Below are positions 1 through 7,678 of a stretch of DNA of 61,741 nt, in pieces. This stretch comes from an uncultured Collinsella sp. Lineage in GTDB: Bacteria; Actinomycetota; Coriobacteriia; Coriobacteriales; Coriobacteriaceae. Location of the stretch: NCBI GenBank assembly GCA_902490365.1, contig CABUDQ010000005.1, forward strand, positions 1 to 61,741. The letters run 5' to 3'. The position numbers were made by a program, and so were the translations under genes. A model generated the notes under the pieces. That model was not told the DNA's origin and did no database searches. It worked only from the letters and a program-made list of their open reading frames with translations. Numbering within the stretch: the stretch's first letter is position 1; each line of letters begins with the position of its first letter.

Positions 1-30
1 AACCCGGTCAATAGTATAAAGAGCGAATAA
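1..30 (+). CDS. C-terminal end of an ABC transporter permease (partial)
   Basis: The first ten codons read NPVNSIKSE followed by TAA. The same ending (NPVKSIKSE) closes the complete FtsX/MacB-type permease at 758-3073, so this is almost certainly the tail of a paralogous permease whose body lies outside the window. It is followed after 31 bases by the ATPase gene, giving the usual Bacteroides arrangement of tandem permeases around one ATPase. Nothing else of the gene is visible. Confidence 0.75.
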   Translation, partial: NPVNSIKSE

Positions 31-61
31 AGAAGAAATAAAAAGTATAACAACATAATAA

Positions 62-745
62 ATGAACAAGATGATACAGATTGAAAACATTAGTAAAGTA
101 TTCCGTACTACCGAAGTAGAGACAGTCGCATTAAATCACGTGAACCTTGAAGTAAAGGAAGGAGAGTTTGTTGCCATTATGGGACCTTCGGGCTGTGGCA
201 AGTCCACCTTACTGAATATTCTTGGTTTATTGGATAACCCAACCGAAGGTTCTTACCGATTATTGGGAGAAGAAGTTGCCGGACTGAAAGAAAAGGAACG
301 TACCGGCGTCCGCAAAGGCAAACTGGGCTTTGTATTTCAGAGTTTTAACCTGATAGACGAACTGAATGTCTTTGAGAATGTAGAACTTCCGCTGACCTAT
401 CTTGGTATCAAATCTTCCGAACGCCGCCGCATGGTAGAAGACATCTTGAAAAGGATGAATATCAGCCACCGTGCCAAACACTTCCCGCAACAACTTTCCG
501 GCGGTCAGCAACAACGTGTGGCAATTGCCCGTGCGGTAGTGACTAATCCAAAGCTTATCCTTGCCGATGAGCCTACCGGTAATCTGGACTCCAAGAATGG
601 CGCGGAAGTAATGAACCTGCTGACAGAACTGAACAAGGAGGGAACCACCATTATCATGGTAACGCACTCACAGCACGATGCGAGTTTCGCACATCGTACC
701 GTACATCTGTTTGACGGTAGTGTAGTGGCAAGTGTAACGGCATAA
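62..745 (+). CDS. ABC transporter ATP-binding protein, MacB/LolD type
   Basis: This 227-residue protein is a complete ABC ATPase. It has Walker A GPSGCGKST (41-49), the signature LSGGQQQR (145-152), Walker B LILADEPT (165-172) and the switch histidine in VTH (200-202). The LSGGQQQR signature and short length place it in the MacB/LolD branch, which powers membrane complexes that move lipoproteins, peptides or drugs across the periplasm rather than importing solutes. It sits 12 bases before the permease at 758 and just after another permease end, so it probably drives both. The substrate cannot be read from the sequence. The start at 62 is preferred over the in-frame ATG three codons later because it gives the longer N-terminus. 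Confidence 0.93.
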   Translation: MNKMIQIENISKVFRTTEVETVALNHVNLEVKEGEFVAIMGPSGCGKSTLLNILGLLDNPTEGSYRLLGEEVAGLKEKERTGVRKGKLGFVFQSFNLIDELNVFENVELPLTYLGIKSSERRRMVEDILKRMNISHRAKHFPQQLSGGQQQRVAIARAVVTNPKLILADEPTGNLDSKNGAEVMNLLTELNKEGTTIIMVTHSQHDASFAHRTVHLFDGSVVASVTA

Positions 746-757
746 ACCGGAACGACA

Positions 758-3073
758 ATGAGACAAATCTATTATAGCATCCGAACCTTACTGCGCGAAC
801 GCGGCACAAATATCATCAGGGTAATTTCTCTTTCGCTGGGACTTACTATTGGTATTTTGCTCTTTTCGCAGATTGCGTTTGAATTGAGTTATGAACGTTG
901 CTATCCGGAACCGGAACGACTGGCTATTGCACGTTGCCTGACCACTAACCTTAGCACGGGGGAGACAATGGGAGACGACGGCAACAATTATGATTACACA
1001 CTTTTTGATGTGGTTGCATCTACTTTGGCGCAGGATATGCCCGAAGAAATAGAGTTTGCCAGTTGTGTCCTCACCGGACAAGGGATGAGTATATATTACG
1101 AAGACAAATTATTATCGGACGTTAACTATATATACGCTGATACTTGTTTCTTCCAGACTTTTGGTATCCCTGTCTTAAAAGGGAACCCGAAAGATATGAT
1201 CATGCCGGGAAGTGTGTTTGTGTCAGAGCATTTTGCCCGTGAAACGTTTGGAGATGCGGACCCTATCGGTAAAATTCTTAAAGCAGACAGGCAAAATGAT
1301 TTTACTATTCGTGGTGTATACAAGGATATGCCGGAGAATACGGTGCTCACTCACGACTTTGTTGTCTCCATCCATCGGGATGGAGGATATCAGGGAGGAT
1401 ATGGCTGGAAGGGAAATGATGTCTTTTACACGTTTCTTCGCCTGCGTAATGCTGCGGATATTGACAAGGTGAATGACAACATCCAACGGGTAATCGAAAA
1501 ATACACTCCTGCCCAGTATGATGACTGGAAAATGAATTTCAGTGTCATCCCATTGGTGAAGTATCATTTGATATCTTCCGATGTGCAGAAGCGTTTGATC
1601 ATATATGGCTTTCTGGGATTCGCTATCTTCTTTGTGGCCATCATGAATTATATGCTGATATCTATTGCCACCCTAAGCCGTCGTGCCAAAGGAGTAGGAG
1701 TACATAAATGCAGTGGTGCCAGTTCCGGAAATATCTTCGGCATGTTTTTGGCAGAAACAGGAATCCTTGTTATCTTTTCCGTACTTCTTAGTCTTCTGCT
1801 GATAGTCAACGCACATGAAATAATCGAAGATTTGCTTTCTGTCCGTCTATCCTCACTTTTTGCGTGGGAGACACTATGGGTGCCTTTGCTTACGATTGTG
1901 ATACTTTTCCTTTTGGCAGGTGGCATACCGGGACGGCTGTTTTCGCGTATACCAGTCACGCAGGTGTTCCGTCGTTACTCTGATGGTAAAACGGGTTGGA
2001 AACGTTCGTTATTGTTTATACAGTTCACAGGTGTCTCATTTGTTTTGGGGCTGTTGCTGGTAACGCTCCTGCAATACAACCATCTGATGAGCCGCGATAT
2101 GGGAATAAACGTTCCGGGACTGGTTCAGGCAGGAACCTGGTTGCCGAAAGAAACGGTAGAGCATGTCACCGATGAACTGCGTCGCCAGCCTATGGTAGAG
2201 GGAGTGGCTGTTGCTACAAGCGGAGTAATCGGACAGTACTGGACACGCGGACTGATGAGTAATGACGGTAAAAGAATCGCTACACTTAACTTTAATTATT
2301 GCAGTTATAACTATCCCGAAGTAATGGGAATAAAGATTATCGAAGGCAGCACTCTTAAGAAACAGGACGATTTATTGGTGAATGAAGAGTTGGTACGTCT
2401 GATGAAATGGACAGATGGGGCGGTAGGAAAGAAACTGAATGATATACAGGGTACGATTGTCGGTGTCTTCCGGGATGTCCGCAACTATAGCTTCTTTTCA
2501 ACTCAGGCACCTATTGTCTTGATAGGATCGGAGAATACCAATCATGTATTTGATGTCCGTTTGAAAGAGCCGTATGATGAAAATCTGAAACGTCTGAACG
2601 AGTTTGCCGATAAGACATTTCCGAATGTAGCCTTGCATTTCAGTTCTGTAGACGGTATGATAAAGGATATATACAAGAGTGTATATCGTTTCCGTAATTC
2701 AGTCTGGATCACTTCAAGCTTTATTCTGCTGATTGTAATAATGGGATTGATCGGATATGTGAATGATGAAACGCAACGTCGAAGCAAAGAAATAGCTATC
2801 CGGAAAGTGAATGGAGCCGAAGCTTCTCATATTTTGCGTCTGTTGATACGCGAGATTCTGTATGTCTCCGCATCCTCCATATTGATTGGTACCATTGTTT
2901 CCTATTTTGTCGGAAAGGCATGGCTTGACCAGTTTGCCGAACAGATTTATATGAACCCGTTATTGTTTGTGGGTACGGCGCTGTTTGTCTTATTGCTGAT
3001 CGTAGTTTGCGTTGTGTTGAAAGCGTGGCACATCGCCAATGAGAATCCGGTGAAAAGTATAAAGAGCGAATAA
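758..3073 (+). CDS. FtsX/MacB-type ABC transporter permease
   Basis: This 771-residue inner-membrane protein has the MacB-like layout in duplicate: a first helix near residues 20-42 followed by a large periplasmic domain, three helices around 280-400, a second periplasmic domain from about 450 to 650 and a final three-helix bundle. Double-domain permeases of this length are common in Bacteroides and occur in tandem arrays. The gene follows the ATPase closely and ends in NPVKSIKSE, the same ending as the partial permease at the window start, indicating local duplication. Its role is probably export or antimicrobial-peptide/lipid handling; the substrate is unknown. Confidence 0.88.
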   Translation: MRQIYYSIRTLLRERGTNIIRVISLSLGLTIGILLFSQIAFELSYERCYPEPERLAIARCLTTNLSTGETMGDDGNNYDYTLFDVVASTLAQDMPEEIEFASCVLTGQGMSIYYEDKLLSDVNYIYADTCFFQTFGIPVLKGNPKDMIMPGSVFVSEHFARETFGDADPIGKILKADRQNDFTIRGVYKDMPENTVLTHDFVVSIHRDGGYQGGYGWKGNDVFYTFLRLRNAADIDKVNDNIQRVIEKYTPAQYDDWKMNFSVIPLVKYHLISSDVQKRLIIYGFLGFAIFFVAIMNYMLISIATLSRRAKGVGVHKCSGASSGNIFGMFLAETGILVIFSVLLSLLLIVNAHEIIEDLLSVRLSSLFAWETLWVPLLTIVILFLLAGGIPGRLFSRIPVTQVFRRYSDGKTGWKRSLLFIQFTGVSFVLGLLLVTLLQYNHLMSRDMGINVPGLVQAGTWLPKETVEHVTDELRRQPMVEGVAVATSGVIGQYWTRGLMSNDGKRIATLNFNYCSYNYPEVMGIKIIEGSTLKKQDDLLVNEELVRLMKWTDGAVGKKLNDIQGTIVGVFRDVRNYSFFSTQAPIVLIGSENTNHVFDVRLKEPYDENLKRLNEFADKTFPNVALHFSSVDGMIKDIYKSVYRFRNSVWITSSFILLIVIMGLIGYVNDETQRRSKEIAIRKVNGAEASHILRLLIREILYVSASSILIGTIVSYFVGKAWLDQFAEQIYMNPLLFVGTALFVLLLIVVCVVLKAWHIANENPVKSIKSE

Positions 3074-3089
3074 GAATATTATTATCTTT

Positions 3090-3163
3090 TAGGCACGGAT
3101 TAACGCGGCTTTTATGAGATGCATTCATTGCAGAAGTAATCTTAATCCGTGTATTCGTGCCTA
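3090..3163. repeat. Imperfect inverted repeat between convergent genes
   Basis: The gap between the permease (+) and the MATE gene (-) contains TAGGCACGGATTAA at 3090-3103, and its complement interrupted by five bases at 3142-3163. A transcript from either strand could fold into a hairpin, so it may serve as a shared terminator. The gcacggatta wording also resembles short repeats seen often in Bacteroides intergenic regions; that part is recollection, not something tested here. Confidence 0.5.
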
Positions 3164-3210
3164 AATATTTTTCATACTGATATATCTTTTAGCATAGCGT
3201 CCTTTTTGCT

Positions 3211-4581
3211 TTATTCCGCCACTTTATCCGCTATCGGATGTTCTTTCGATACTTTCTTTATATAAATCATCAGACTGATAACTGCCGTAATAAATGCTAA
3301 AGAGTCCGATACCGGCAGACTGATCCATATTCCCTTCAGTCCCCACCAATGCGGGAATAACAACAGGCAAGGCAGCAAATAAAGCAACTGCCGCGTCAAC
3401 GAAAGGAAAATACTTATTTTTACTTTGCCTATACTTTGGAAGAAGTTACCGATTACAATCTGTGCTCCTACAAACGGGAACATAAGTACAGTCAACCGAA
3501 GACCGTCCACCGCAAGTCCGATTAACTCATCACTATCCGTGAAGACTGCCGATACTGCATGAGGGAAAAACTCGCAAATCAGAAAGCCACTGCTTGTAAT
3601 CACTACACCGGAAATAATTCCCAGCTTTAGCGTCTGTTTCACCCGGTCTATCTTCTGTGCTCCGAAGTTGTAGCCTACAATCGGCTGCATGCCCATCGTC
3701 AGTCCCAATACGATCATGACATAAAGCGTCAGCAACCGGTTGATGATTCCGTAAGCACCGATAGCCATGTCGCCTCCATGTTCCTGCAAACTATTATTAA
3801 TCACGATAACGATGGCACAAGCACAGACATTCATCAGGAAAGGAGACATGCCGATAGCGAAAATACTCTCTACAATCCTTCCTTTCATTTTCCAGACCTT
3901 TCCCTCAAAATGCACCGTACTGTCTTTCTTGCAGAAGTGGCTCACCACCCATACCATTCCGATCAGCTGTGAGATAACCGTTGCTGTAGCCGCTCCCCGC
4001 ATTCCCCATTCAAAGTGAAAGATAAAGATAGGAGCGAGGATGATATTTGCTACTACCGTTACCATAGAAGTAAGCATCGCTTTCTTCGGATATCCGGTGG
4101 CACGCATCACATTATTCAGACCGATCATCGTGTATGTGATGGGAGTTCCCAATAAAATCACCTGCATAAAACTCCGTGCATAAGGCAGTGTGTCGGGACT
4201 GGCACCAAAGAAAGTCAGTATATCATCAAGAAAGATAAAAGACAGGATACCGAAAAAGAAAGAATTTGTGATACAGAGCATCAGCGTATGTGACAGAATC
4301 TCCGTAGCCCCTTTCATATCTTTCTGTCCCAGGCGAATAGAAGCGATGGTAGAACCACCCGCCGAAACGAGTGTACAGAAAGCAACGACCAGATTCATCA
4401 GAGGAAAGCTCACCGCCAGTCCGGCAATAGCCATCGCACCCACACCGTGACCGATGAAGATGCTGTCGATGATATTATAGATAGACGTGATTGTCATCCC
4501 GATGATAGCGGGAATGGAGTATTGCAACAGTAGTTTACCGATGCTTTCTTTTCCTAATATGTGCGGATCGTTTTTGCTCAT
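3211..4581 (-). CDS. MATE family efflux transporter
   Basis: This 456-residue protein is built of about twelve hydrophobic helices in two related halves, as in the MATE (multi-antimicrobial extrusion) family. The N-terminal half begins with the family-typical stretch LLLQYSIPAIIGM and the phrase NIIDSIFIGHGVG; the second half begins near residue 235. Such carriers export drugs or metabolites using a sodium or proton gradient. The ATG at 4581 is the only good start and is followed by a short polar leader. A TAnnTTTG promoter box lies about 55 bases upstream on the same strand. It is transcribed divergently from the HAD gene at 4733. The substrate is unknown. Confidence 0.92.
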   Translation of the reverse strand: MSKNDPHILGKESIGKLLLQYSIPAIIGMTITSIYNIIDSIFIGHGVGAMAIAGLAVSFPLMNLVVAFCTLVSAGGSTIASIRLGQKDMKGATEILSHTLMLCITNSFFFGILSFIFLDDILTFFGASPDTLPYARSFMQVILLGTPITYTMIGLNNVMRATGYPKKAMLTSMVTVVANIILAPIFIFHFEWGMRGAATATVISQLIGMVWVVSHFCKKDSTVHFEGKVWKMKGRIVESIFAIGMSPFLMNVCACAIVIVINNSLQEHGGDMAIGAYGIINRLLTLYVMIVLGLTMGMQPIVGYNFGAQKIDRVKQTLKLGIISGVVITSSGFLICEFFPHAVSAVFTDSDELIGLAVDGLRLTVLMFPFVGAQIVIGNFFQSIGKVKISIFLSLTRQLLYLLPCLLLFPHWWGLKGIWISLPVSDSLAFITAVISLMIYIKKVSKEHPIADKVAE

Positions 4582-4634
4582 GCGCTCGTATGGATTGTTG
4601 GATGAAAACGAATGTTACGTTTTTTTAAGTGGGG

Positions 4635-4642
4635 CAAAGGTA
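4635..4642 (-). promoter_or_regulatory. Bacteroidetes -7 box for the MATE gene
   Basis: The minus strand reads TACCTTTG, matching the TAnnTTTG -7 consensus of the Bacteroidetes primary sigma factor, about 55 bases before the MATE start codon. No clear -33 TTTG is visible at the right distance. Confidence 0.45.
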
Positions 4643-4649
4643 CGAATTA

Positions 4650-4681
4650 TTTGCCTGATTCGATGATTATTCGGAACTTTG
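4650..4681 (+). promoter_or_regulatory. Bacteroidetes promoter for the HAD gene
   Basis: TTTG at 4650-4653 is followed after 20 bases by GAACTTTG at 4674-4681, a seven-of-eight match to TAnnTTTG with standard -33/-7 spacing. The gene start is about 50 bases downstream. With the box at 4635 this forms a divergent promoter region. Confidence 0.45.
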
Positions 4682-4732
4682 CACAATTCAATACACAAGG
4701 TTTAACGTTTTAGGTAAAAAGAAAGATTACGT

Positions 4733-5380
4733 ATGGATACAACAAAGACAATTGCGGCACTGTTCGATTTTGATGGTGTCATCATGGATACGGAAACACA
4801 GTACACTGTTTTCTGGGATGAACAAGGGCGTAAATATCTGAATGAAGAAGACTTCGGCCGTCGTATCAAGGGACAGACGCTGACCCAGATTTACGAGAAA
4901 TATTTCTCGGACCTCCCCGAAGCTCAACAAGAGATTACGGCCGGACTCAATATTTATGAGAAAAGCATGTCCTATGAGTACATCCCCGGTGTAGAAGCTT
5001 TTATTGCCGATCTTCGTAAACACGGAGCAAAAATAGCCGTTGTAACCAGCTCCAACGAAGAGAAGATGCAAAACGTCTATAACGCCCATCCCGAATTTAA
5101 AGGAATGGTAGACCGCATCCTGACCGGAGAAATGTTTGCCCGTTCCAAACCCGCTCCCGACTGTTTCCTGCTCGGTATGGAAATATTCGGTGCTACTCCC
5201 GAAAACTCGTACGTGTTCGAAGACTCCTTCCACGGTCTGCAAGCCGGAATGACTTCCGGTGCCACCGTTATCGGTCTTGCCACTACCAATACAAGAGAGG
5301 CCATCACCGGAAAGGCACATTATATAATAGATGACTTTTCGGAAATGACCTTTGAACACTTATTGGCTTTGCATCGTTAG
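4733..5380 (+). CDS. HAD-superfamily phosphatase, beta-phosphoglucomutase-like
   Basis: This 215-residue soluble protein carries all four HAD motifs: nucleophile motif DFDGV (D12, D14), motif II in VVTSSN, the motif III lysine in RSKPAPD, and motif IV in VFEDSFHG. A helical cap lies between motifs I and II, from about residue 20 to 80, which puts it in the subfamily that includes beta-phosphoglucomutase and small sugar-phosphate phosphatases. Family members hydrolyse or rearrange phosphorylated metabolites through an aspartyl-phosphate. The physiological substrate cannot be named. It stands alone, with its own promoter, between the divergent MATE gene and panB. Confidence 0.88.
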   Translation: MDTTKTIAALFDFDGVIMDTETQYTVFWDEQGRKYLNEEDFGRRIKGQTLTQIYEKYFSDLPEAQQEITAGLNIYEKSMSYEYIPGVEAFIADLRKHGAKIAVVTSSNEEKMQNVYNAHPEFKGMVDRILTGEMFARSKPAPDCFLLGMEIFGATPENSYVFEDSFHGLQAGMTSGATVIGLATTNTREAITGKAHYIIDDFSEMTFEHLLALHR

Positions 5381-5490
5381 TTTTTTCTTGTTATCTTCTT
5401 GATTTGTCCTTTTGGCCGCCTTCTCATTAACTTGGGGAGGTGTTTGAAAGGATTTTTTCTTTTTCTTTCTCACTTATGAAAGAAATGTTA

Positions 5491-5498
5491 TAACTTTG
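5491..5498 (+). promoter_or_regulatory. Bacteroidetes -7 box for panB
   Basis: TAACTTTG matches TAnnTTTG and lies 65 bases before the panB start, after a T-rich stretch. A canonical -33 TTTG is not obvious. The rest of the 180-base gap from 5381 shows no gene or strong hairpin. Confidence 0.45.
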
Positions 5499-5562
5499 CC
5501 GCAATTTTTGATGGCGTTGACGCCTTATTTAATTTCTAGTTTTAATTTAAAATTTAAGAAAC

Positions 5563-6384
5563 ATGGCTGGTTATATATCAGATGACACAAGAAAGGTGAC
5601 TACTCATCGCCTGGTTGAAATGAAGCAAAGAGGCGAAAGAATATCTATGCTTACTTCTTATGATTACACAATGGCACAGATCGTAGATGGTGCGGGAATG
5701 GACGTAATTTTGGTAGGCGACTCCGCTTCCAACGTGATGGCAGGTAACGTGACTACATTGCCTATAACTCTCGACCAGATGATTTATCACGCTAAATCAG
5801 TGGTACGTGGCGTAAAACGCGCTATGGTCGTAGTAGACATGCCTTTCGGTTCCTATCAAGGTAACGAAATGGAAGGTCTTGCTTCTGCCATCCGCATTAT
5901 GAAGGAAAGCCATGCCGATGCTTTGAAACTGGAAGGCGGAGAAGAAATCATCGATACGGTGAAGCGTATCATCAGTGCGGGTATTCCGGTGATGGGACAC
6001 TTGGGACTGATGCCTCAGTCTATTAATAAATACGGTACTTACACGGTACGTGCCAAAGATGACAACGAAGCTGAAAAGCTGATTCGTGATGCTCATCTTC
6101 TCGAAGAGGCAGGCTGCTTTGCCATCGTACTCGAAAAGATACCGGCTACTCTTGCAGAACGTGTGGCTTCCGAACTGACGATACCTATTATAGGTATTGG
6201 TGCCGGTGGTCATGTTGACGGACAAGTATTGGTCATTCAGGATATGCTTGGAATGAACAACGGATTCCGTCCGCGCTTCTTACGTCGTTATGCAGACCTG
6301 TATACGGTGATGACTGACGCTATCAGCCGTTACGTATCCGACGTGAAGAATTGCGACTTCCCTAACGAGAAGGAACAATATTAA
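5563..6384 (+). CDS. panB: 3-methyl-2-oxobutanoate hydroxymethyltransferase
   Basis: This 273-residue protein is PanB, the first enzyme of pantothenate (vitamin B5) synthesis. It transfers a hydroxymethyl group from methylenetetrahydrofolate to 2-oxoisovalerate, giving ketopantoate. The family signatures are present: the metal/substrate loop VGDSASNVMAG near residue 47, the DMPFGSYQ segment near 91, the KLEGG motif near 123, and GIGAGGHVDGQVLV near 212. The length is normal for the family. It is cytoplasmic. The next gene, an MFS transporter, begins 8 bases after the stop, so the two are probably co-transcribed. Confidence 0.95.
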   Translation: MAGYISDDTRKVTTHRLVEMKQRGERISMLTSYDYTMAQIVDGAGMDVILVGDSASNVMAGNVTTLPITLDQMIYHAKSVVRGVKRAMVVVDMPFGSYQGNEMEGLASAIRIMKESHADALKLEGGEEIIDTVKRIISAGIPVMGHLGLMPQSINKYGTYTVRAKDDNEAEKLIRDAHLLEEAGCFAIVLEKIPATLAERVASELTIPIIGIGAGGHVDGQVLVIQDMLGMNNGFRPRFLRRYADLYTVMTDAISRYVSDVKNCDFPNEKEQY

Positions 6385-6392
6385 AACAGTAT

Positions 6393-7550
6393 ATGGCAGT
6401 TAAATTGTGGACAGTTCATTTTATGCGGATATGCGTAGCTAATTTGCTGTTGTTTATCTCCTTGTATATCTTGTTTCCGGTACTTTCCGTTGAGATGGCA
6501 GACCGTCTCGGAGTACCGGTGGCACAGACAGGAGTGATCTTTCTTTTTTTCACTTTAGGAATGTTCCTTATCGGTCCGTTCCATGCTTATCTCGTAGATG
6601 CTTATAAGCGTAAGTACGTATGTATGTTCTCTTTTGCCACGATGGTGGCAGCAACGGCAGGATACGCCTTTGTGACGAACATCACGGAACTTATCTTGTT
6701 GAGCACCGTACAGGGACTGGCTTTCGGAATCGCTACCACCGCAGGAATCACACTTGCCATTGACATAACGAACGCTACACTTCGCAGTGCCGGAAATGTC
6801 AGTTTCTCCTGGATGGCACGTCTGGGGATGATTATAGGCATTGTTCTGGGTGTCTGGCTTTATCAGAGCTATTCCTTTAAAAATCTATTGTCCGTATCGG
6901 TGATTACCGGAGCAGCAGGTGTTTTGATGGTATCCGGAGTGTATGTGCCTTTCCGTGCACCGATTGTGACCAGGCTTTATTCATTCGATCGCTTTTTGCT
7001 GTTGCGGGGATGGGTGCCTGCCATCAATATGATTCTGATCACCTTCGTTCCGGGGTTGTTGATTCCGCTTGTACACCGTTTCCTTAACGATTCCGTATGG
7101 GGAAGCAGTGGAATCCCTATACCGTTCTTTGTCGGTACGGGCATCGGATATCTTGCCTCCCTGCTGCTGGCGCGTCTGTTTATTCTGAAAGAAAAAACTT
7201 TGCGGCTGGTGCTCGTCGGCATCATACTGGAGATTGTAGCCATCACTCTACTGGCCTCCGGCTTTCCGGTAGGCGTACCTTCCATACTCTTGGGTTTGGG
7301 ACTGGGGTTGGTGATGCCGGAATTTCTGGTCATGTTCGTGAAACTGTCACATCATTGTCAGCGGGGTACGGCAAATACCACTCATCTGTTGGCCAGCGAA
7401 GTCGGATTCGCATCCGGAATAGCTGTTGCGTGTTACTTCGATTTGGAAGCGGATAAGATGCTCTATACAGGACAGGTGGTAGCTGTGATCGCTTTGATTT
7501 TCTTTATACTGGTTACATATCCATATTATAAGAGAAAGAAAGTGAGATAA
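6393..7550 (+). CDS. MFS transporter
   Basis: This 385-residue protein has about twelve hydrophobic helices and the major-facilitator layout, including a basic loop (DAYKRKY) after the second helix. It sits 8 bases behind panB and ahead of a strong bidirectional terminator, so the two form a transcription unit. The pairing does not prove a role in pantothenate transport; MFS proteins behind unrelated genes are common. Substrate and direction are unknown. Confidence 0.85.
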   Translation: MAVKLWTVHFMRICVANLLLFISLYILFPVLSVEMADRLGVPVAQTGVIFLFFTLGMFLIGPFHAYLVDAYKRKYVCMFSFATMVAATAGYAFVTNITELILLSTVQGLAFGIATTAGITLAIDITNATLRSAGNVSFSWMARLGMIIGIVLGVWLYQSYSFKNLLSVSVITGAAGVLMVSGVYVPFRAPIVTRLYSFDRFLLLRGWVPAINMILITFVPGLLIPLVHRFLNDSVWGSSGIPIPFFVGTGIGYLASLLLARLFILKEKTLRLVLVGIILEIVAITLLASGFPVGVPSILLGLGLGLVMPEFLVMFVKLSHHCQRGTANTTHLLASEVGFASGIAVACYFDLEADKMLYTGQVVAVIALIFFILVTYPYYKRKKVR

Positions 7551-7590
7551 ATCGTTTCGCACTATTTCCGTGACATGATTGTCTATCATA

Positions 7591-7640
7591 AATAAAAAGA
7601 CTGGCGTTATCCTGACGGAGATAATGCCAGTCTTTTTATT
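7591..7640. terminator. Bidirectional intrinsic terminator
   Basis: Two 20-base arms that differ at one position (7591-7610 and 7621-7640) surround a 10-base loop. The stem core is GACTGGC/GCCAGTC with A runs on one side and T runs on the other, so it works in both directions. It separates the convergent MFS gene and relA. Confidence 0.9.
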
Positions 7641-7678
7641 AAAGACCTGTCAACAGATTTGCTGTTAGCATAGAGTGC